Shown here: in pieces, positions 1 to 9,013 of the stretch
Layout of the letters: each line of letters opens with the position of its first letter
Position numbering within the stretch: position 1 is the first letter of the stretch
Assembly (NCBI RefSeq): GCF_004521985.1
Contig: NZ_SBHZ01000026.1
Span: 1 to 54,002, forward strand
Length of the DNA stretch: 54,002 nucleotides
Source: Ectopseudomonas khazarica
GTDB lineage: Bacteria; Pseudomonadota; Gammaproteobacteria; Pseudomonadales; Pseudomonadaceae
Direction: 5' to 3'
Notes under the pieces: model-generated
Told to the model about the DNA's origin: nothing
The model's database searches: none
Seen by the model: only the letters and a program-made list of their open reading frames with translations
Translations under genes and position numbers: made by a program

Positions 1-62
1 AACGACGCATCGCCGATGGTAGTGTGGTGCTTCACCATGTGAGAGTAGGTCATCGTCAAGCT
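1..62 (+). rRNA. rrf: 5S ribosomal RNA, 3' part
   Basis: The first 62 bases match the 3' half of a Pseudomonas 5S rRNA, including the GATGGTAGTGTGG and GTGAGAGTAGGTCATCG segments. The gene is cut by the window edge, so only about half is present. The hairpin that usually reads GTGGGG/CCCCAT is GTGGTG/CACCAT here, which is a compensated change and argues for a functional copy. It is presumably the last gene of an rRNA operon and is followed by a strong terminator. Confidence 0.95.
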
Positions 63-70
63 CCTATACG

Positions 71-107
71 AAACCCCAGATCTCTAACGAGGTCTGGGGT
101 TTCTTCT
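71..107 (+). terminator. Rho-independent terminator of the rRNA operon
   Basis: A perfect 10-bp stem (71-80 with 93-102, AAACCCCAGA/TCTGGGGTTT), extended inward by a few more pairs, is followed by a T-rich tract. It lies 9 nt after the 5S end, as expected for an rRNA operon terminator. Confidence 0.92.
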
Positions 108-155
108 TTGCGCGGCAGAAAGTCGGGCGTGGGCAGAGCCGGGCATGTGGGCGGA

Positions 156-268
156 GGCTGATCGCCGGCAAGCCGGCTCCTACGGGAACTTCGCCAGGCC
201 GCGTCCTGTAGGAGCCCGCTTGCGGGCGATGCGGTAGTCGCCGGCAAGCCAACTCCTGCAGGGGCGGA
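156..268. repeat. Cluster of three REP-type palindromic elements
   Basis: Three copies of a short palindromic unit with core GCCGGCAAGCCGGCTCCTAC are seen at about 158-186, 203-232 (inverted) and 236-266. This is the typical Pseudomonas intergenic REP. The rest of the 62-338 gap holds only the presumed pqi promoter, for which no well-spaced -35/-10 pair could be fixed. Confidence 0.85.
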
Positions 269-338
269 AAGTTACAACCTTGCCGGATACGGACGAAATG
301 GCTCGGTTAGAATGCGCGCATGCATTCAGGGGACCTTC

Positions 339-983
339 ATGTCTGCTCCGTTATCCTCCTTGCCTGTGCACGAGCTGGTTGCCTGCCATGAGTGCGACCT
401 GCTCATGCGCAAGCCACAGCTTGCCGATGGCGAGAGCGCTCAATGCCCGCGCTGCGGCTACGAGCTGTTCAGTCACCGCCATCAGGTAGTGCGCCGCAGC
501 CTGGCTCTGGTGGTGGCGGCGTTGCTGCTGTACATCCCGGCGAATTTCCTGCCGATCATGCAGCTCAACCTGCTGGGCCAGACCTCTCAGGATACGGTCT
601 GGAGCGGCGTGCTCGGGCTGTACGACAGTGGCATGCAGGCGATCGCCGTGGTGGTGTTTCTTTGCAGCATGGCGGTGCCGCTGCTCAAGCTGCTGTGCCA
701 GTTGCTGGTGTTGCTGAGCATTCGCCTGGACTTCGGACGCAGCTATGGCCTGCTGCTGTATCGGATTTACCACCACCTGCGCGAGTGGGGCATGCTCGAG
801 GTCTACCTGATGGGCATCCTGGTGGCGATGGTCAAGCTGATGGACCTGGCAGATCTCAGCCTGGGCCTGGGCCTGTTCTGCTTCATTGCGCTCCTGTTGA
901 TACAGATCTGGCTGGAGGTGACGATGTCGCCACAGCAGATCTGGCAGGCGCTGTCCGGGGAAGACGTTCATGCGTGCGATTGA
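339..983 (+). CDS. pqiA: PqiA family membrane protein, first half
   Basis: This 214-residue integral membrane protein matches one half of E. coli PqiA, the inner-membrane partner of an MCE lipid-transport protein. A Cys-rich zinc-ribbon-like module near the N-terminus (CHEC about 26 residues in, then CPRC) is followed by about four membrane segments; the first contains the family's LLLYIPANFLPIM stretch. The start is the ATG at 339, with AGGGG upstream, and not the in-frame ATG at 312, which lacks a ribosome site. It overlaps the next gene by 14 nt. E. coli PqiA carries two such halves in one chain, whereas here each half is its own gene. It probably handles phospholipid between inner membrane and periplasm. 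Confidence 0.88.
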   Translation: MSAPLSSLPVHELVACHECDLLMRKPQLADGESAQCPRCGYELFSHRHQVVRRSLALVVAALLLYIPANFLPIMQLNLLGQTSQDTVWSGVLGLYDSGMQAIAVVVFLCSMAVPLLKLLCQLLVLLSIRLDFGRSYGLLLYRIYHHLREWGMLEVYLMGILVAMVKLMDLADLSLGLGLFCFIALLLIQIWLEVTMSPQQIWQALSGEDVHACD

Positions 984-1587
984 TGCCGGTCTGCTGGTCT
1001 GCCACGAGTGTCACCAGCTCAATCCGATCGAGCCCGAGGTCGAGCACCAGCACTGCAGCCGCTGTGGTGGTTTGGTGCATGCGCGCAGGCCCAACAGCCT
1101 GGTTCGGACCTGGGCGCTGCTGCTGACCTCGGCGTTGCTGTACATCCCGGCCAACGTGCTGCCGATCATGACGATCAACAGCCTGGGCAAGGGCGCACCG
1201 GCGACGATCATGGAAGGGGTGGTCGAGCTGCTCCAGCACGGCATGCTGCCGATCGCTGCCGTGGTCTTCATCGCCAGCATTCTGGTGCCGACCTTCAAGC
1301 TGGTCGGTATTGCCTTGCTGCTGTATTCGGTGCAACGGCACCAGCCGATGTCGGCCCGGCAGCGTATTCTGATGTATCGCTTCATCGAGTGGATCGGGCG
1401 CTGGTCGATGCTCGACATCTTTGTCATCGCCATCCTCGTGGCTCTGGTCAACTTCGGCAGCCTGGCCAGTATCGAGGCCGGTGCCGGTGCGGCTGCCTTC
1501 GCCAGTGTGGTGATCCTCACCATGCTGGCTGCACTTACTTTCGATCCCCGCCTCATCTGGGACAACACGGAAACCAACCATGACTGA
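970..1587 (+). CDS. pqiA: PqiA family membrane protein, second half
   Basis: This 205-residue protein is a paralogue of its upstream neighbour. It has the same CHEC...CSRC zinc-ribbon module at the N-terminus, then LLYIPANVLPIM in the first membrane helix and about four helices in all. The duplicated architecture shows that the two genes together equal one full-length PqiA. It overlaps the upstream gene by 14 nt and the downstream MCE gene by 8 nt, so the three are translationally coupled. Role inferred from family: inner-membrane component feeding lipid to or from the PqiB tunnel. Confidence 0.88.
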   Translation: MRAIDAGLLVCHECHQLNPIEPEVEHQHCSRCGGLVHARRPNSLVRTWALLLTSALLYIPANVLPIMTINSLGKGAPATIMEGVVELLQHGMLPIAAVVFIASILVPTFKLVGIALLLYSVQRHQPMSARQRILMYRFIEWIGRWSMLDIFVIAILVALVNFGSLASIEAGAGAAAFASVVILTMLAALTFDPRLIWDNTETNHD

Positions 1588-3880
1588 TCTTCCTATGGCC
1601 AAGACGCGTCCTGCTTCCAACTGGTCGGCCATCTGGGTCTTGCCCCTCATCGCCCTGCTGATCGGCGGTTGGCTGGCCTGGCGCGCCTACAGCGAGGCCG
1701 GCATCCAGGTCGAGCTGATCTTTGTCAGCGGCGAAGGCATCCAGGCCGGCAAGACCGAGTTGATGTACAAGGGCATGGCCGTGGGCAAGGTGGTCTCGAT
1801 CAGTCTCGATCAGACCGGCAAGAATCGTGGCGTGGTGGCGCAGCTCGAGGTCAACAAGGATCTGGAGCAGTACCTGCGCAAGGGCACGAGCTTCTGGCTG
1901 GTCAAACCCAATGTCAGTCTGGCCGGGATCAGCGGGCTGGAGACGCTGGTGTCGGGCAACTACATCACCTTCAACCCGGGTGACGGCGAGGCGAGCCGTA
2001 CCTTCACCGCGCTGACGCAAGAACCGCCGATGGGCGACGACGTGCCGGGCTTGCACCTGACCCTGAAGGCCGATCGGCTGGGGTCGCTCAACCGTGACAG
2101 CCCGGTGTTCTACAAGCAGATTCAGGTCGGCCGGGTGAAGAGCTACACCCTGGGTGACGATGAGAGCACCGTCGAGGTCAAGGTCTTCATCGAGCCCGAG
2201 TACGCCAGCCTGGTACGCAAGCACACGCGCTTCTGGAACGCCAGCGGCATCAGCATCGATGCCGACCTGTCCGGCTTCAAGCTGCGCAGCGAGTCGCTTG
2301 CCAGTATCGTCGCCGGTGGCATCGCCTTCGCCACGCCGGAACATCGCAAGGACAGTCCGCCGACCGATCCGTCGCTGCCTTTCCGCCTGTACGAGAGCTA
2401 CGACGCCGCACAGGCCGGCATCAAGGTGGTGGTCAAGCTCACCGACTTCGATGGTCTGCAGGAAGGCAGAACGCCGGTCATGTACAAGGGGATCGAGGTC
2501 GGCACCCTGAAGACCATGAAGATCGACCGCGACCTCGCCAGCGCCACTGCCGAGCTGACCATCAACCCCTTGGCCGAGGACTATCTGGTCGAAGGCTCCG
2601 AGTTCTGGGTGGTCAAGCCTTCCATCTCGCTGGCGGGTATCACCGGGCTGGAGGCACTGGTCAAGGGTAACTACATCGCGGTAAGGCCGGGTGAGAAGGG
2701 CAGCCCGCCCGCTCGCAGCTTCGTCGCGCGGAGCAAGGCGCCGCCCCTGGACCTCGGCGCACCGGGGCTGCATCTGGTGCTGTTCAGCGATCAGCTGGGC
2801 TCCATCGAGGTTGGCAGCCCGGTGCTCTATCGCCAGATCAAGGTGGGCTCGGTACAGAGCTATCAGCTGTCCAGGGACAATAGCCAGGTGGTGCTCGGCG
2901 TGCATATCGAGCCGGACTACGTGCATCTGGTCAACACCTCGACGCGTTTCTGGAATGCCAGCGGCATCACCCTCAAGGGCGGGCTCTCCGGGGTGGAGGT
3001 GAAGAGCGAATCCCTGCAGACGTTGTTGGCCGGCGGTATCGCCTTCGAGACCCCGAACCCCGAGGCCCCCGCTTCGGGGCGCCAGGTGCAGCGCTTTGCG
3101 CTGCATGCGGACCGGAACAGTGCCCTGCAGCCCGGCACGCAGATTCGCATCCGGGTGAACGATGGCGATGGCCTGCAGCCGGGGACCCTGATCCGCTACA
3201 AGGGGCTGGAAGTCGGCAAGGTGGAAAGCCTGGCCCTGACCGATGACCTGCAGGCGGTGATGCTCGATGTGCGCCTCACCCAGGCGGCAGGGCAGATCGC
3301 CCGCGAAGGCTCGCGCTTCTGGGTGGTCAAGCCCGAACTGAGTCTGACCCGCGCCGCCAACCTCGGCACGCTGGTCAGCGGCCAGTACCTGGAGGTGCTG
3401 CCGGCGTTGCAGGGCGGTGCCCAGCGCCTGCAGTTCACGGCACTGGATGGCCCGCCCAACCAGGCGGTACGCGAGCAGGGGCTGCGTCTGGTGCTGAGCG
3501 CGCCACGACGCGGTTCGATCAAGCCGGGGGTGGTGGTCAGCTACCGTGAGGTGCCGGTGGGCAAGGTGGTGGATTTCGAGCTGGGGCCGACCTCGGATCG
3601 GGTGTTGATCCACGTGCTGATCGAACCGCGCTATGCGCCGCTGGTGCGTTCGGGCAGCCGCTTCTGGAACGCCAGCGGCATCGGTGTGGATGCGGGGCTG
3701 TTCAAGGGCGTGAAGGTGCGTACCGAGTCGCTGGAGGCGCTGATCGAAGGCGGTATCGCCTTCGCCACGCCGAACAATCCGGAGATGGGCGGTCCGGCGC
3801 AGCCGGGGCAGACCTTCGCGTTGTTCGATGAGCCGCAGGACGCCTGGATGCAGTGGGCGCCGAAGATCGTCCTGGAGTAG
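1580..3880 (+). CDS. pqiB: PqiB/LetB-type MCE protein with six MCE domains
   Basis: This 766-residue periplasm-spanning protein is anchored by one N-terminal helix (residues about 17-36). Six MCE (mammalian cell entry/MlaD) domains can be counted, beginning near residues 41, 156, 280, 395, 506 and 634. Each carries the pattern G-x-V-x-YKG/YRQ/YRE-x-x-VG-x-V. E. coli PqiB has three and LetB (YebT) seven, so this is an intermediate-length member. Such proteins stack MCE rings into a tunnel carrying phospholipid between the membranes. The gene overlaps pqiA2 by 8 nt. No pqiC lipoprotein gene follows; a terminator lies about 60 nt downstream. Confidence 0.9.
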   Translation: MTDLPMAKTRPASNWSAIWVLPLIALLIGGWLAWRAYSEAGIQVELIFVSGEGIQAGKTELMYKGMAVGKVVSISLDQTGKNRGVVAQLEVNKDLEQYLRKGTSFWLVKPNVSLAGISGLETLVSGNYITFNPGDGEASRTFTALTQEPPMGDDVPGLHLTLKADRLGSLNRDSPVFYKQIQVGRVKSYTLGDDESTVEVKVFIEPEYASLVRKHTRFWNASGISIDADLSGFKLRSESLASIVAGGIAFATPEHRKDSPPTDPSLPFRLYESYDAAQAGIKVVVKLTDFDGLQEGRTPVMYKGIEVGTLKTMKIDRDLASATAELTINPLAEDYLVEGSEFWVVKPSISLAGITGLEALVKGNYIAVRPGEKGSPPARSFVARSKAPPLDLGAPGLHLVLFSDQLGSIEVGSPVLYRQIKVGSVQSYQLSRDNSQVVLGVHIEPDYVHLVNTSTRFWNASGITLKGGLSGVEVKSESLQTLLAGGIAFETPNPEAPASGRQVQRFALHADRNSALQPGTQIRIRVNDGDGLQPGTLIRYKGLEVGKVESLALTDDLQAVMLDVRLTQAAGQIAREGSRFWVVKPELSLTRAANLGTLVSGQYLEVLPALQGGAQRLQFTALDGPPNQAVREQGLRLVLSAPRRGSIKPGVVVSYREVPVGKVVDFELGPTSDRVLIHVLIEPRYAPLVRSGSRFWNASGIGVDAGLFKGVKVRTESLEALIEGGIAFATPNNPEMGGPAQPGQTFALFDEPQDAWMQWAPKIVLE

Positions 3881-3942
3881 GATGGGGCGCGCGACGGCTG
3901 CCGGGAGCGATGTAAGAACGACATCCTCCCTGCGCAGTAACG

Positions 3943-3972
3943 AGAAGGGCCGCATTGTGCGGCCCTTTCTCT
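3943..3972 (+). terminator. Terminator after pqiB
   Basis: An AAGGGCCGCA stem pairs with TGCGGCCCTT around a 3-nt loop and is followed by TCTCTTG. It closes the pqi operon. Confidence 0.85.
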
Positions 3973-4017
3973 TGGGGGGATGTGAACAGCGGCATCCAGC
4001 CGGCTGGTAGATACAAG

Positions 4018-4079
4018 CTCGCGGCTGAAGCCGCTCCTACGCTCATGTCCCGAGCCGTGGGAGCGTCTTCGGCCGCGAC
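4018..4079. repeat. REPIN: two facing REP units
   Basis: TCGCGGCTGAAGCCGCTCC (from 4019) and its near-reverse-complement ending in GGCCGCGA (4078) face each other. The same unit recurs near 15074, 29375-29423 and 49737-49800. It sits just beyond the mksB stop codon, between two converging transcription units. Confidence 0.85.
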
Positions 4080-4082
4080 GAG

Positions 4083-6914
4083 TCAGGCCGGTTCGGCCGT
4101 TTCTGCCTGCTCGGGCGCCTGCGCCTTGGCATTCTCGCGGGGCTTGATGAACTTCCAGTCCGCCTCGTCGATGTAGATACCGTTGGGGCCGCTGCCGCCT
4201 TCCAGATCGATGGCCACATGGGCCGAGACCTGCGGCTTGACCGAGGCCAGGATGGGCACGAAGCCCAGCTGCAGGCTGGTCTCGATCAGCGCCTGCTGGT
4301 TGCGTTCATCGATGTCCGCCGCCTCGTCGAGGTAGTAGGGCAGGCGTACGCGCCCGGCCTGCTCGCGATCCATCAGGTGCAGCAGCAGGTACATGTTGGT
4401 CAGCGCCTTGATGGTCATGGTGGTGCCGTTGCTGGCTGCGCCATCGATGTCGGTGTGAATCACAGGCTGGCCATGCACCTTGGTGATCTCGAAGGCCAGT
4501 TCGAACAGGTCCTTCAGGCCCAGCTGGTTGCCGTTGGCGGCCACCAGGCGCGACAGGTAGTCCTTGGCTTCTTCGTTCCTGGCGTCCTGCTCGGCCGACT
4601 GCGACAGGTCGAACACCGACAGGGTCTCGCCTTCCTCGTACTGGCCGGCGCTGTGGATGATCTGGTCGATGTGGCGCAGGGCTTCCTTGTTCGGCGCGAG
4701 GACGATGCGGAAGCTCTGCAGGTTGGAGACCTGACGCTTGTTGATCTCGCGGTTGAACAGGGCCAGCTGGTGTTCCAGGTTGTCGTAGTCGCTGCGGATA
4801 TTGCGCAGGGTACGGGCGATATCGGTGACCGCTGCGCGTCTGGCCTTGGCCAGCGTGAGGGCTTCGTCCTGGCGGTGGGCATAGGCGTTGACCAGCAGTT
4901 GCAGGCGGCGCTCGACGTCGTCTTCGCTGTCGAACTTGGCCACGCCCTTGAGGCGAACCTGGGCGTACAGCGCCTCGATCTGGCCGTCGATGCGTTGCAG
5001 TGCCTGCCAGGTGTCCTGGTAGTCGTTGAGCAGCGGCAGCAGGTTGTCCAGCGAGTCGTCCACCGGTTCCATGAACGGTGTGCCGAACGGCAGATCGGCC
5101 GGCAGCAGCTGGCGACGGCGCAGGGCGTCCTCCAGGGTGCGTTCCTTGGCTTCCAGATCGGCCAGTTGGCGACCAACGAGCTGCAGCTTGGCGGAGAGCT
5201 GCTGCACCCGCTCGGCGAAGGCATCGCTGGCGCGCTTGAGTTCGTCCTGGGCGCCTTCCAGTTCGGCCAGACGTTCCAGCTTCTGCGGCTCCTCGGCGGC
5301 CAGAGTCTGGCTCTTGCGGAAGTCTTCCAGGGCTTTCTGCGCGTCCAGCACGGCCTGGTACAGGGTTTCGGCCTGGGCCTTGCTGGCGGCGCGGTCGGCG
5401 GCGACCGACTGCTGGGTCTTGAGCTGCTTCAGCTCGCGCTCCAGGCGATCCTTCTGGTCACGCAGGGCGGCGCGGTCAGCCAGTGCCTGCAGGGCCGGCG
5501 GCTCGATATGGCTGAGGTCGATGGACAGGCCGGGCACGGCGAAGGTGTCGCCCTTGAAGCGGTCGAGCACGGCTTCGACCGCCTTGACCCAATCGTCGCC
5601 GTCGGCCTGGATGCCTTTCTCGCCCAGCGGCAGGCTGAACAGCTGGCCGTTGAACAGGCGCATCAGGCGGTCGACGTCGGCCTGGCTGAACTCCTCGCGC
5701 AGACGCGAGTAGCTGTTGTTGTCGGCGTGGTCGAGCTGCTGCCGGACCGACTTGAGGCGTTTTTCCAGATCGCGCAGACGCTCGTCGAGGTCCTCGCTGG
5801 AGAACTGCCGCGACTGCGCCAGGGCGCCAGCCAGCTCGTCGTGGGCGTCCTTGGCGGCGAGCAGTTGCTCTTCCAGCACCTTGGCGTCTTCGACCAGGGC
5901 GAAGCGGTTCTTCAGCACCGCCAGTTCGCCCAGCCAGCGTTGGATTTCGCTGATCTCGCGCTCCAGGCGCATCAGCTCGCTGGTGCCGCCGCGCTGTTCG
6001 TTCTGCAGGCCGTCCTGTTCGTTGCGGTAATGCTCGGCCTGGATCACCAGCTCTTCCTTGCGCGCATCGGCATAGTCGTGCCAGGTGCCCAGCAGGTTGT
6101 CGAGCAGCGGCGACAGGCGATGCAGCTTGCCGCGCAGTATCTCGCGCTGGCCGACGCCGGTGGCCAGCGCTTCGATCAGCGGGCCGGCAGTGACCAGTGC
6201 CTGGTAGTCCTGCTCCATGCGGCGCACGTCGCGGAAGGCTTCTTCGGTGGCGGCGATGTAGTCGACGCTGCCCGAGCGCAGGCTGTGCTCGAAGGCATCG
6301 AGGAACAGCTGCTTGAGCTTGGCTGCAGTGATTTCGCGCATGTGCAGCAGGTTGATGAACAGCGCGCGGAAGGTCTTCAGGCTCTGCTCGCTGGTCGAGC
6401 GCAGCGGGATCAGGGTCAGGTCCAGCGGGATGCTGGTGTGCCCACCCACCAGCAGGCGGCGCAGTTCGTCGGGCTTCAGCTCGTAGGCGGTGATGCCGGC
6501 CTGGCCGAGGTTCTTGAACAGTTCGCGCTGACGCAGGCAGGTGCCGTTCTGCTGGTAGTGCTCCAGGTCCAGCTCGCCGGCGTAGGCAAAGAACTGGTGG
6601 CCGAAGCCGCCGCCCGGGCCGCGTCCGGCCACGCCGATCACGTGCGGGCCATGGGGCAGGGCAACCTCGACGAGAATGTAGCTGGTGTCGCTGGCGAAGT
6701 AGAACTTGCGCGAGGCTTCCAGGCTGTACTTGCCGAAGCTCATGTCCGACATGCGCGCCAGGATGGGGAACTGCAGGGCGTTGATCGAAGCGGACTTGCC
6801 CAGGTTGTTGGCGCCGTACACCGACAGCGGGTTTTCCAGCGGGAACAGGCCGAGGCTGTAGCCGGCGGTGTTCAGCAGGGCGAAGCGGCGGATGCCGTAG
6901 CGTTCCTGGCTCAT
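4083..6914 (-). CDS. mksB: MksB, SMC-like ATPase of the MksBEF condensin
   Basis: This 943-residue protein is the ATPase of the MukBEF-like Mks condensin. The N-terminal head holds a Walker A motif, GANNLGKS (residues 34-41). Long charged, Leu/Gln/Glu-rich coiled coils fill the middle. The C-terminal head has a signature-like GAASNGT stretch near 825 and a Walker B strand, PYYLDEA, near 860. It overlaps mksE by an ATGA (4 nt), so translation is coupled. It is shorter than MukB (about 1,480 residues), as is usual for MksB. In P. aeruginosa the chromosomal MksBEF helps chromosome segregation together with SMC-ScpAB. The topoisomerase-VI-like MksG/JetD subunit of plasmid-defence (Wadjet) versions is not encoded next to it. 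Confidence 0.88.
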   Translation of the reverse strand: MSQERYGIRRFALLNTAGYSLGLFPLENPLSVYGANNLGKSASINALQFPILARMSDMSFGKYSLEASRKFYFASDTSYILVEVALPHGPHVIGVAGRGPGGGFGHQFFAYAGELDLEHYQQNGTCLRQRELFKNLGQAGITAYELKPDELRRLLVGGHTSIPLDLTLIPLRSTSEQSLKTFRALFINLLHMREITAAKLKQLFLDAFEHSLRSGSVDYIAATEEAFRDVRRMEQDYQALVTAGPLIEALATGVGQREILRGKLHRLSPLLDNLLGTWHDYADARKEELVIQAEHYRNEQDGLQNEQRGGTSELMRLEREISEIQRWLGELAVLKNRFALVEDAKVLEEQLLAAKDAHDELAGALAQSRQFSSEDLDERLRDLEKRLKSVRQQLDHADNNSYSRLREEFSQADVDRLMRLFNGQLFSLPLGEKGIQADGDDWVKAVEAVLDRFKGDTFAVPGLSIDLSHIEPPALQALADRAALRDQKDRLERELKQLKTQQSVAADRAASKAQAETLYQAVLDAQKALEDFRKSQTLAAEEPQKLERLAELEGAQDELKRASDAFAERVQQLSAKLQLVGRQLADLEAKERTLEDALRRRQLLPADLPFGTPFMEPVDDSLDNLLPLLNDYQDTWQALQRIDGQIEALYAQVRLKGVAKFDSEDDVERRLQLLVNAYAHRQDEALTLAKARRAAVTDIARTLRNIRSDYDNLEHQLALFNREINKRQVSNLQSFRIVLAPNKEALRHIDQIIHSAGQYEEGETLSVFDLSQSAEQDARNEEAKDYLSRLVAANGNQLGLKDLFELAFEITKVHGQPVIHTDIDGAASNGTTMTIKALTNMYLLLHLMDREQAGRVRLPYYLDEAADIDERNQQALIETSLQLGFVPILASVKPQVSAHVAIDLEGGSGPNGIYIDEADWKFIKPRENAKAQAPEQAETAEPA

Positions 6915-7603
6915 GCGTCCATCTCCTGTGCAGCGCGTTCTTCTGCCATGGCGCGGGCCAGGGCGTCTTCCTCGGATTCCTCGGTGTCGCTGGCCTCGGC
7001 CACTGTGGCGTCACCGTCATCGTCCAGCAGCACCGGTGCCGGCAGCGGCAGGTCGCTGCTGTGCAGGCTGGCGGCCAGGTCACGGTCGTGCTGCACCGAC
7101 AGGCAGACGTCGAGGAAACGGTGCATCGGCGGCAGGAAACGGTACACGCCGTTGCTGTCCTCGGCGAAGCCGAGCTGGGTCAGGCGGCGGATGATCTTGT
7201 CTTCCAGCTCCTCGAAGGTGGTCACCTCGGCCTGCAGGAACAGGTCGCGGTACTTCTCCAGCAGGGCTGGCAGTTCGTCACGGCCGATGCTGCCGCCGTC
7301 GAGCACGGAGAGCGGGTCGCGGCCCTGGTCGGCCAGGTGCTCGACCAGGATGAAGGTGAACAGCGCCAGGCGCTGGGCGGTCTTGTTCACCTGCGGTGCG
7401 ACCTGCTCGGGGACGAAGTAGTAGAAGCCGCGCGGGTCGCAGACCAGTTCGAAACCGAGGGCGCGGAACAGGGCACGGTACTGGTCCTGCATGCTCGACA
7501 GCTGGGCGTAGCACTCCGGCTCGCTGCGGGAGATGTGGTAGCCCTTGAACAGATCGCGGAACGCGGCTGCCAGCTGGGTCATTTCTTTCAGGTCGATATT
7601 CAT
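6911..7603 (-). CDS. mksE: MksE, accessory subunit of MksBEF condensin
   Basis: This acidic 230-residue protein lies between mksF and mksB, the conserved position of MksE. It starts MNIDLKEMTQLAAAFRDLFKG and looks fully helical with winged-helix-like segments; the tail (about residues 185-230) is rich in Asp/Glu/Ala and probably disordered. MksE dimers bridge the kleisin MksF and the MksB heads. The stop overlaps the mksB start by 4 nt. Identification rests on gene order and general character more than on a diagnostic motif. Confidence 0.85.
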   Translation of the reverse strand: MNIDLKEMTQLAAAFRDLFKGYHISRSEPECYAQLSSMQDQYRALFRALGFELVCDPRGFYYFVPEQVAPQVNKTAQRLALFTFILVEHLADQGRDPLSVLDGGSIGRDELPALLEKYRDLFLQAEVTTFEELEDKIIRRLTQLGFAEDSNGVYRFLPPMHRFLDVCLSVQHDRDLAASLHSSDLPLPAPVLLDDDGDATVAEASDTEESEEDALARAMAEERAAQEMDA

Positions 7604-7691
7604 AGACGGTGCTCACGGGCAAGCATTGGGTCGAGTGCGCCTGGGCGCGCTCCACCTGAGAGTTCGGGGTGGCCGATGGCGGGCAGGCGCA

Positions 7692-7763
7692 GGGTGGACG
7701 ACGCTTGATGCCTCCACGGCCCGGCCAGCAGCGAGATGGACAAGCAGAGCGTTGTCCACCCTA
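7692..7763. repeat. Palindromic repeat of the GTGGAC/GTCCAC type
   Basis: GGGTGGACGACGCT (7693-7706) faces AGCGTTGTCCACCCT (7748-7762), separated by about 40 nt. The same word family occurs at 16406-16474. It fills most of the 168-nt gap between mksF and mksE, so the transcript of this operon carries a long hairpin there. Confidence 0.7.
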
Positions 7764-7771
7764 CGAGGTGC

Positions 7772-9013
7772 TCATGCATCGGGGCGACCCACCAGGGCGT
7801 AGGAGCTGATGCTGATTTCATGCTCGCGGGTCAGGTAGGTCTGGCGCTGCAGGCGGTCACGCTGGAAGCGCGATTCGCGCGACAGGCGCGAGAACCAGTA
7901 GAGCAGTTCGTCGGTGGCGCCTTCCGGTTCCTGCTCCAGCAGCCAGGTCATCAGGTCCGGCAGCGGCAGGGCCTGTTCGCAGCGTTCGATCATCTCCCGC
8001 GCGGTCTTCGGCGCCTTGGGCGCGCCGCCCTTGCGGCTGCTGCTGGCCTTGGGGAAGTGCGCCGGCTTGGCTTCGAAGCGGGCCAGGGCGTAGACATAGG
8101 CCTCGACCTGGCTGGCCGAGCCCAGGAAGTTGCTCTGCGGTCGGGTGAACAGCGGCATGGCGGCCTGGGGCACGGCGTCGATACCCTTCTTGCGGATCAC
8201 CGACAGGGCCAGCGCCGCGCCACGGGTCACGGCGTTGTGCCGGCGCGCTTCCTCGCGCAGCGGCAGCAACAGTTCGCGGGCCTTGCGCAGGGTCAGCTGG
8301 GCGGTGGTCTGCATTTCCAGGATGCGCGCGTGGGTACGCAGCAGCAGGTCGTCGTCGACCAGTTGGCCGAGGCGCTGCTGGTCACCGAGCAGGCGCAGCA
8401 GCACCTGTTCGACCCGGCGTACACCTTGCTCGAAGGCGCCATCGGCGGCGACCAGCTGGATCATCGGCTCGACGTATTCGTCCCAGGTCGCCAGGACCTC
8501 GGCGTAACGCTGGCGCAGGGGAATCTGCCGGTCGCTGGTCTTGGCCCGGTCGGCCACACCGACCAGCGCCTGTTCGTCGTTGCCGAGTTTCTTCAGCACG
8601 TCGCGCACGCGCATGTCGAGCAGGCGCAGCTGGCGTGCCAGGTCGTTGGCGTCGCGTACCTCGAAGGCGTCCTGGATATAACCGGCCAGGCGCTCCAGAT
8701 GGCGCAGGTAGGCCTCGATCTCCAGGCACAGGCCCAGGCGGTGCTCGCGGCGCAGATAGGCGAGGAAGTCGTGGATCTGCGCGTTGAGCTCGAAACGGTT
8801 GGGGCTCTTCGCCACCGGCACCAGGATGTCCAGGCGAATCCAGGTGTCGAGCAGGGCGGTGGTGTCACTGGGCGTCGCGTCGGGCAACTGGGCTGCGAGC
8901 TGGCCGCGCAGCTCGACCAGGCTCAGGGTGCCCGCGTCGAAGCGCTCGCACAGCGGTTCGAGCAACGTCCAGTGTTCGGCGAGGGCGCGCAATACGCGCT
9001 TGGGATCGATCAT
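7772..9013 (-). CDS. mksF: MksF, kleisin subunit of MksBEF condensin
   Basis: This 413-residue protein is the first gene of the mks operon. The start chosen is the ATG at 9013 (MIDPKRVLRALAEHW...). An open frame continues upstream to 9205, but that part has unlike composition and would place the start within 30 nt of the divergent neighbour. The N-terminal about 100 residues look like a winged-helix domain, the middle is helical, and the C-terminus (LTREHEISISSYALVGRPDA) looks like a kleisin C-domain that would contact an MksB head. Function is inferred from family and gene order: the kleisin closes the MksB ring and binds MksE. A repeat-bearing gap of 168 nt separates it from mksE. Confidence 0.84.
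   Translation of the reverse strand: MIDPKRVLRALAEHWTLLEPLCERFDAGTLSLVELRGQLAAQLPDATPSDTTALLDTWIRLDILVPVAKSPNRFELNAQIHDFLAYLRREHRLGLCLEIEAYLRHLERLAGYIQDAFEVRDANDLARQLRLLDMRVRDVLKKLGNDEQALVGVADRAKTSDRQIPLRQRYAEVLATWDEYVEPMIQLVAADGAFEQGVRRVEQVLLRLLGDQQRLGQLVDDDLLLRTHARILEMQTTAQLTLRKARELLLPLREEARRHNAVTRGAALALSVIRKKGIDAVPQAAMPLFTRPQSNFLGSASQVEAYVYALARFEAKPAHFPKASSSRKGGAPKAPKTAREMIERCEQALPLPDLMTWLLEQEPEGATDELLYWFSRLSRESRFQRDRLQRQTYLTREHEISISSYALVGRPDA

Noticed and set aside
1553..3955. An 800-codon open frame on the minus strand opposite pqiB
   Set aside because: It has the repetitive Arg/His/Gln/Ala/Leu composition of an antisense shadow, no domain, and pqiB has six clear MCE domains.
4218..7421. 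A 1067-codon open frame on the plus strand opposite mksB/mksE
   Set aside because: Gln/Val/Leu/Gly-rich shadow of a GC-rich coiled-coil gene; the minus-strand frame has Walker A and B motifs.
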